A stretch of 64,000 nucleotides of DNA. It comes from Epiperipatus broadwayi (lineage: Eukaryota; Onychophora; Udeonychophora; Euonychophora; Peripatidae). Shown here in pieces: positions 60,301 through 64,000 of this stretch. The number at the start of each line of letters is the position of its first letter. Position 1 is the stretch's first letter. Below the pieces are notes generated by a model. The model had not been told where the DNA came from. It worked only from the letters and a program-made list of their open reading frames with translations, and made no database searches. The translations under genes were made by a program, and so were the position numbers. The stretch is taken from contig JAQFVV010000970.1 in the NCBI GenBank assembly GCA_028023455.1, positions 79,759 to 143,758 on the forward strand, in the 5' to 3' direction.

Positions 60301-63300
60301 AATTAACCCAAGTTCATCAACATTATCAATAAGTAAAAGTTATCCATTATCATGAATGATCAATGATGAAATAAATCAATATAAATCAACAATCCATCTT
60401 GTGGCTGGATTTGAACAATACAAAATATAAATCAACAGTCAATCTGGTGACGATTGGAAATGGGTCTTCTGTGGACCAAGCGACCTATTTAGCCTTTTCC
60501 AGCTTGGGCAATTATTTAAACATAATTTGGATGCACCAATTTAAGTGCTGATTCATAAGAATTACATAAAAATCAGAAAATCTAAACAATAATTCTGGGA
60601 CATTAAAATATATTGATCATCATCAATGCTCTGGCCACTTGTACTGGCCAACTATAAACTTAACTTTTAATAAGACTAAACTAAAATAAAATGGAATGCA
60701 TGGGCTTTAAAGAGTATTCACTTTTGTGCCAATCAGGATGATGATTGATCCCCATTCATATTGTGCCATTACAATTTGGTCACTAGCCAAATTTATAGTA
60801 ATGTGCATGTAGAAAAGGTAAACCAAAAATCATCATCACATTTTTATATAACCATAAAAGAAGCTGTAGGGCATCCAAGTTCAAACCCTTCCAGATCAAA
60901 ATTTCAAAAGCTTTAAACAGAAAGAGAGTGGGACAACAATTATATACTTTATTTGTTTCTGTGTTGATAGAAAGGTAATACACACATTTAAACTATTTAA
61001 TATTTAATTTTTCTTTAAAAAGCAAAGTTATAATGCATACATATAGGCAATGTATGTGTAAATTATTTAATTGTTTTATATTTCAAATATTAAACATTTT
61101 AACTTTCTTTAAAACTAACCTATGCTTGATCAATTCTAATATTTTATTCTATACTTTTATTTTGCTTTTCTTTAATTATAATTGGGATTTAAAAGTTACA
61201 GATTTAATTAAATAATTGGTTTATAATTCCTAAGCTAGCAATCACATTATTTAGGGTTAGTTCATGAATGATTTGAAAGAATGCAGGATGTGTGTACATT
61301 ACATACAAAAATTTTACATTTCCTAAATATTGAAAGAAAAGGAAGTATTAAATCTGTTAAATTATTTTTTTTTGTACAATTTTTTTTTGTTAAAAGAGGA
61401 AATCTGTTTAATCAGATATCGATCTTTGTAGTAAATTTTTTTGTAAATGATTGTCACTTTGGAAACTTATCATGAGTCAGAACTATAATTTTTGAAATTG
61501 CCTTATCAAGATCTAAAGAAGGAAGCTCAAAGATTTGAAGTGTTACCTGGATGTTAAAAAGAAAGAAAAAACAAAAGAAAGGAAATAAGAATTGAGTCTA
61601 TTTTTTTTTTAAACAAAAGTGTCTGGAAAAAGGATTGAACTTTTCAGTTGAAAAATAATATAGTTGAAAATAAATTAGAGATCTAATTAAAACAAATTTG
61701 TCCAAAAATAGCAAGTGATGCTATCTCTGATTGGTTAAGTTAGCTAAAAATTGGATATAAAAAGCTGTCTTGAATTATTATTGTGATTGATTGAGATTGT
61801 TAAACTATCAAATTTAATGCTGAAAATATAAAAAAAATGCCTTGCTAGAAAAATTATATGTATGTTCCATCGATTCCTGACCATCTGGGGAAGCTGCACA
61901 TCACATAGGAAAGAAAAGATGTGTCTAAAATAATATTCTACACCTTTCAACTGACCAGATAAATAAGATGTTTTTAATAGAAGGAAGAAAGCATTCACCT
62001 GCATTCAAAGAAGATGAATTAATCTACTGATAAATATTAATCATCAAGTCCAATTAATTGTTACAACAACTGATTTTAAACTCAAGAAAATTTACAAATG
62101 GGAAAACAACTGCTGTATTTCATCCACATGCTTGACAAGAAGAGAAGAAAATTTACTATAATGATTTCCAAATTGTCCACTAAAGCAAATAACCTCAATA
62201 GAGTCATCATCATCAAATAGCTATCCACCTCAAGAAAGAGATTGTTCCCAGTAAAACGGAAATGGTAGCTACAGAAATATAAACATTATACAAGACAAGT
62301 TTGAACCCTTGGAAATTCGCTACAAACAAAAGATCGGTAATATGACTTTTTATATCTATTTTCTTTATGATATCAGTCTTAATAAACATTTTAGCAATAA
62401 AGTGGTATATTTTTATTTAAAGAACTTTTAAAGACTATTCAGATCGATTAAAACAAGAATGTCTTACTAATAATAACTTTGAGCTTCATAAATTATCTTG
62501 AATGTATCAAAATTATATGTTTATTAATTTTACAGTTATGAAATATGAATATGTAAAACAATTTTTTTTTATGGTATTATGATTTTAGTTTTAACTAATA
62601 TTATTTTGGTTTTAATAATATTTTGTTATTATGGGATAAAACACGCACATACATAATAATATTTTTATATGTGTATAATTGGAAGTGAATGTGGAATAAT
62701 GAGTAGTATTAGAATATTAGATTATTTTGTTTCAAGTTCAGTATAGATTTCAGCGCTTGGAAGGGAGGGGGAGAAAATAATTTAAAACTTTTTTCTAAAA
62801 CTTGCTCTTTCAATTTTACTAACATTTTTTTTTTACATTCTATTTACATGTTGGATTTTAAAGTATGTGTGCTAATGAGCAGATAATATTTTTTTTTAAT
62901 ACTTTTCTCATGGAGTGAAAATCATGGTCAATGTGACGTCCAACTTAATACAAAATACATTTGAAGGGAAAGGGGGAAGAACTTAAAATTAATCTGTGGA
63001 TTATTATATAATCAATTATTATTATTGTTATTCATGTCAATTTTCATATTACCTAGAAATTTTTATGTATATGTTAGAAATGTAGTAATAAATATTAGTT
63101 TGTTTTATTAAACGAGGCGTATATATTTCATTAAGTGTAGTCTTTGTTAAGTGTGATTATTCATCATCATCAATGGTTGAATATTAGTTATTTAAGATAT
63201 AAGTAAATATGCTAAAATTAAGCAATAATTATGAATTTCTTTATAAAAATTAGTTTTATGTTTAGGCTTAGTCCTAGAGCTGTAGTTGAAACCCTTGTCA

Positions 63301-63660
63301 TTATCGTTATTATTATCATCATCATCATCGTCATCAACGTTTTAATTAATGAGCTGTTTAACTGTTTAAAGGCCATAAATAAATATTGATTTTATAATAT
63401 TTAGTGATTTCTTAGTATTATTATAACCACATCCCATCATCTATTTCATGCAAGGATGAGTGAATTGCCATCCTAAATTAGTTATATATAATCTGAGCTA
63501 GTGAACTTATAAAACTATTGAAACACATTTGTTATGCTAAGATCTGAGAAATGATTTATGTTCAATGAACTCCACTTTGGTTTAAAGATGTTTTACTTTT
63601 ACCTAAATATTAGTGCGTATAGTGATATGGCTCAAAAAGCAAAATCTCTCATTTTTTTAT
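57301..63660. other. Long spacer, no gene recognised
   Basis: Mostly AT-rich. Slightly richer islands lie at 58015-58065, 60110-60180 and 60400-60490. A (TCA)/(TTA) microsatellite lies at 63300-63335. Possible B-box-like sequences on the - strand at 60868-60887 (GGGTTTGAACTTGGATGCCC in complement) and on the + strand near 62302-62319 (CAAGTTTGAACCCTTGG) hint at old SINEs. No protein domain was seen on either strand. Confidence 0.5.
58015..58079 (+). other. Possible first exon with GTAAGT donor
   Basis: A locally GC-richer stretch (GACGGCGTTGGTAATAGCGT) holds ATG at 58051 with MVEFNSCFY before a consensus donor GTAAGT (58080). The block could be a 5' UTR plus start of a gene whose other exons lie to the right of the window, but no homology supports it. 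Confidence 0.2.
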
Positions 63661-63668
63661 TAGAAATA

Positions 63669-63770
63669 AAGTACCAAAAAGGAATTCAAACCCGGTACAT
63701 GTAAAAGGTTATTAGATATAACCGTGTCTAGATTCAGATAATCTAGTGGCGCCCTGCTAGACCATATTCA
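63669..63770 (-). repeat. tRNA-derived SINE head or class II tRNA relic
   Basis: On the - strand: A-box-like TGGTCTAGCAGGG (63764-63752), then a 7-bp hairpin CTAGATT/AATCTAG with a 5-base loop where the anticodon arm belongs (63746-63728), a second hairpin GGTTA/TAACC like a long variable arm (63723-63707), and B-box-like GGTTTGAATTCC (63692-63681). Order and spacing fit a Ser/Leu-type tRNA, but no acceptor stem pairs. Most likely a SINE head derived from such a tRNA. Confidence 0.5.
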
Positions 63771-64000
63771 CTTAGTATTTGTTTAAACATGCACTTAACA
63801 TCAAACCAAGAAATGAAAGGGGATAAGATCTACTGCCTGTATACCTGAGTTATATTTTATTGAATTACTAGTGTACTCACTTCACGTGATTTCATATAAT
63901 ACTGGTTATTAACACATTGCTATAATTCTTGATAGTGTTATATTTTGAACCTTTACTCAGATATAATAATAGTTATTTGTTCTTCATTTATTATGTTACA

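Noticed and set aside
63300-63340. Short tandem triplets that might be CRISPR-like
   Set aside because: It is a simple TCA/TTA microsatellite with no spacers, in a eukaryotic context.
57835-64000. A host gene in the right-hand 6 kb
   Set aside because: No exon with recognisable homology was found on either strand; only one weak first-exon candidate at 58015-58079.

Overview
This is a strongly AT-rich eukaryotic (metazoan) window. Introns have GT-AG boundaries and long AT-rich gaps. There are no operons, ribosome binding sites or prokaryotic features. The mobile elements are CR1/L2-like and RTE LINEs, Penelope-like elements with GIY-YIG domains, a Ty3/gypsy relic and tRNA-derived fragments. 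Together with an exocyst subunit, these suggest an invertebrate animal. The phylum cannot be fixed from the sequence alone.

The only host gene I can support is the 3' end of the exocyst subunit EXOC5 (Sec10): three exons on the + strand at 6004-6160, 6257-6417 and 9385-9462. They join in phase, end at TAG and keep an open frame. Earlier exons must lie upstream, probably left of base 1. The last intron (6418-9384) is swollen by degenerate repeats.

Nearly everything else recognisable is mobile-element debris. From left to right it is: a terminal hairpin and Penelope-type motif (1-190); a CR1-like LINE relic whose ORF1 carries a PHD-like finger, a coiled coil and an SGNH esterase (2100-3986), abutting an RTE 3' end (3987-5100); EXOC5 (6004-9462); AT-rich spacer (9982-16850); a four-copy palindromic repeat (16850-17990); and a three-level nest at 18099-27995. 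In the nest, an RTE on the - strand is split by a head-to-head pair of Penelope-like elements (20003-27391), whose right arm is itself split by a CR1/L2-like LINE (23304-26831). Then follow a LINE 3' fragment (28455-28925), AT-rich spacer (28926-37652), a 2.9 kb element with about 690 bp terminal inverted repeats and a unique core (37653-40565), a degenerate LINE (40670-43010), an RTE endonuclease relic (44340-44760), unrecognised sequence (44760-50800), an RTE relic on the - strand (50840-52960), a Ty3/gypsy pol relic on the - strand (53500-55440), a second Penelope-like family (55830-57300), and mostly featureless sequence to a tRNA-like SINE head at 63680-63770.

The points most worth following are the hammerhead-ribozyme-like motifs in both Penelope arms, the palindromic Penelope structure, and the long-TIR element whose core holds an exon-like reading frame and tRNA-Thr-like sequence.
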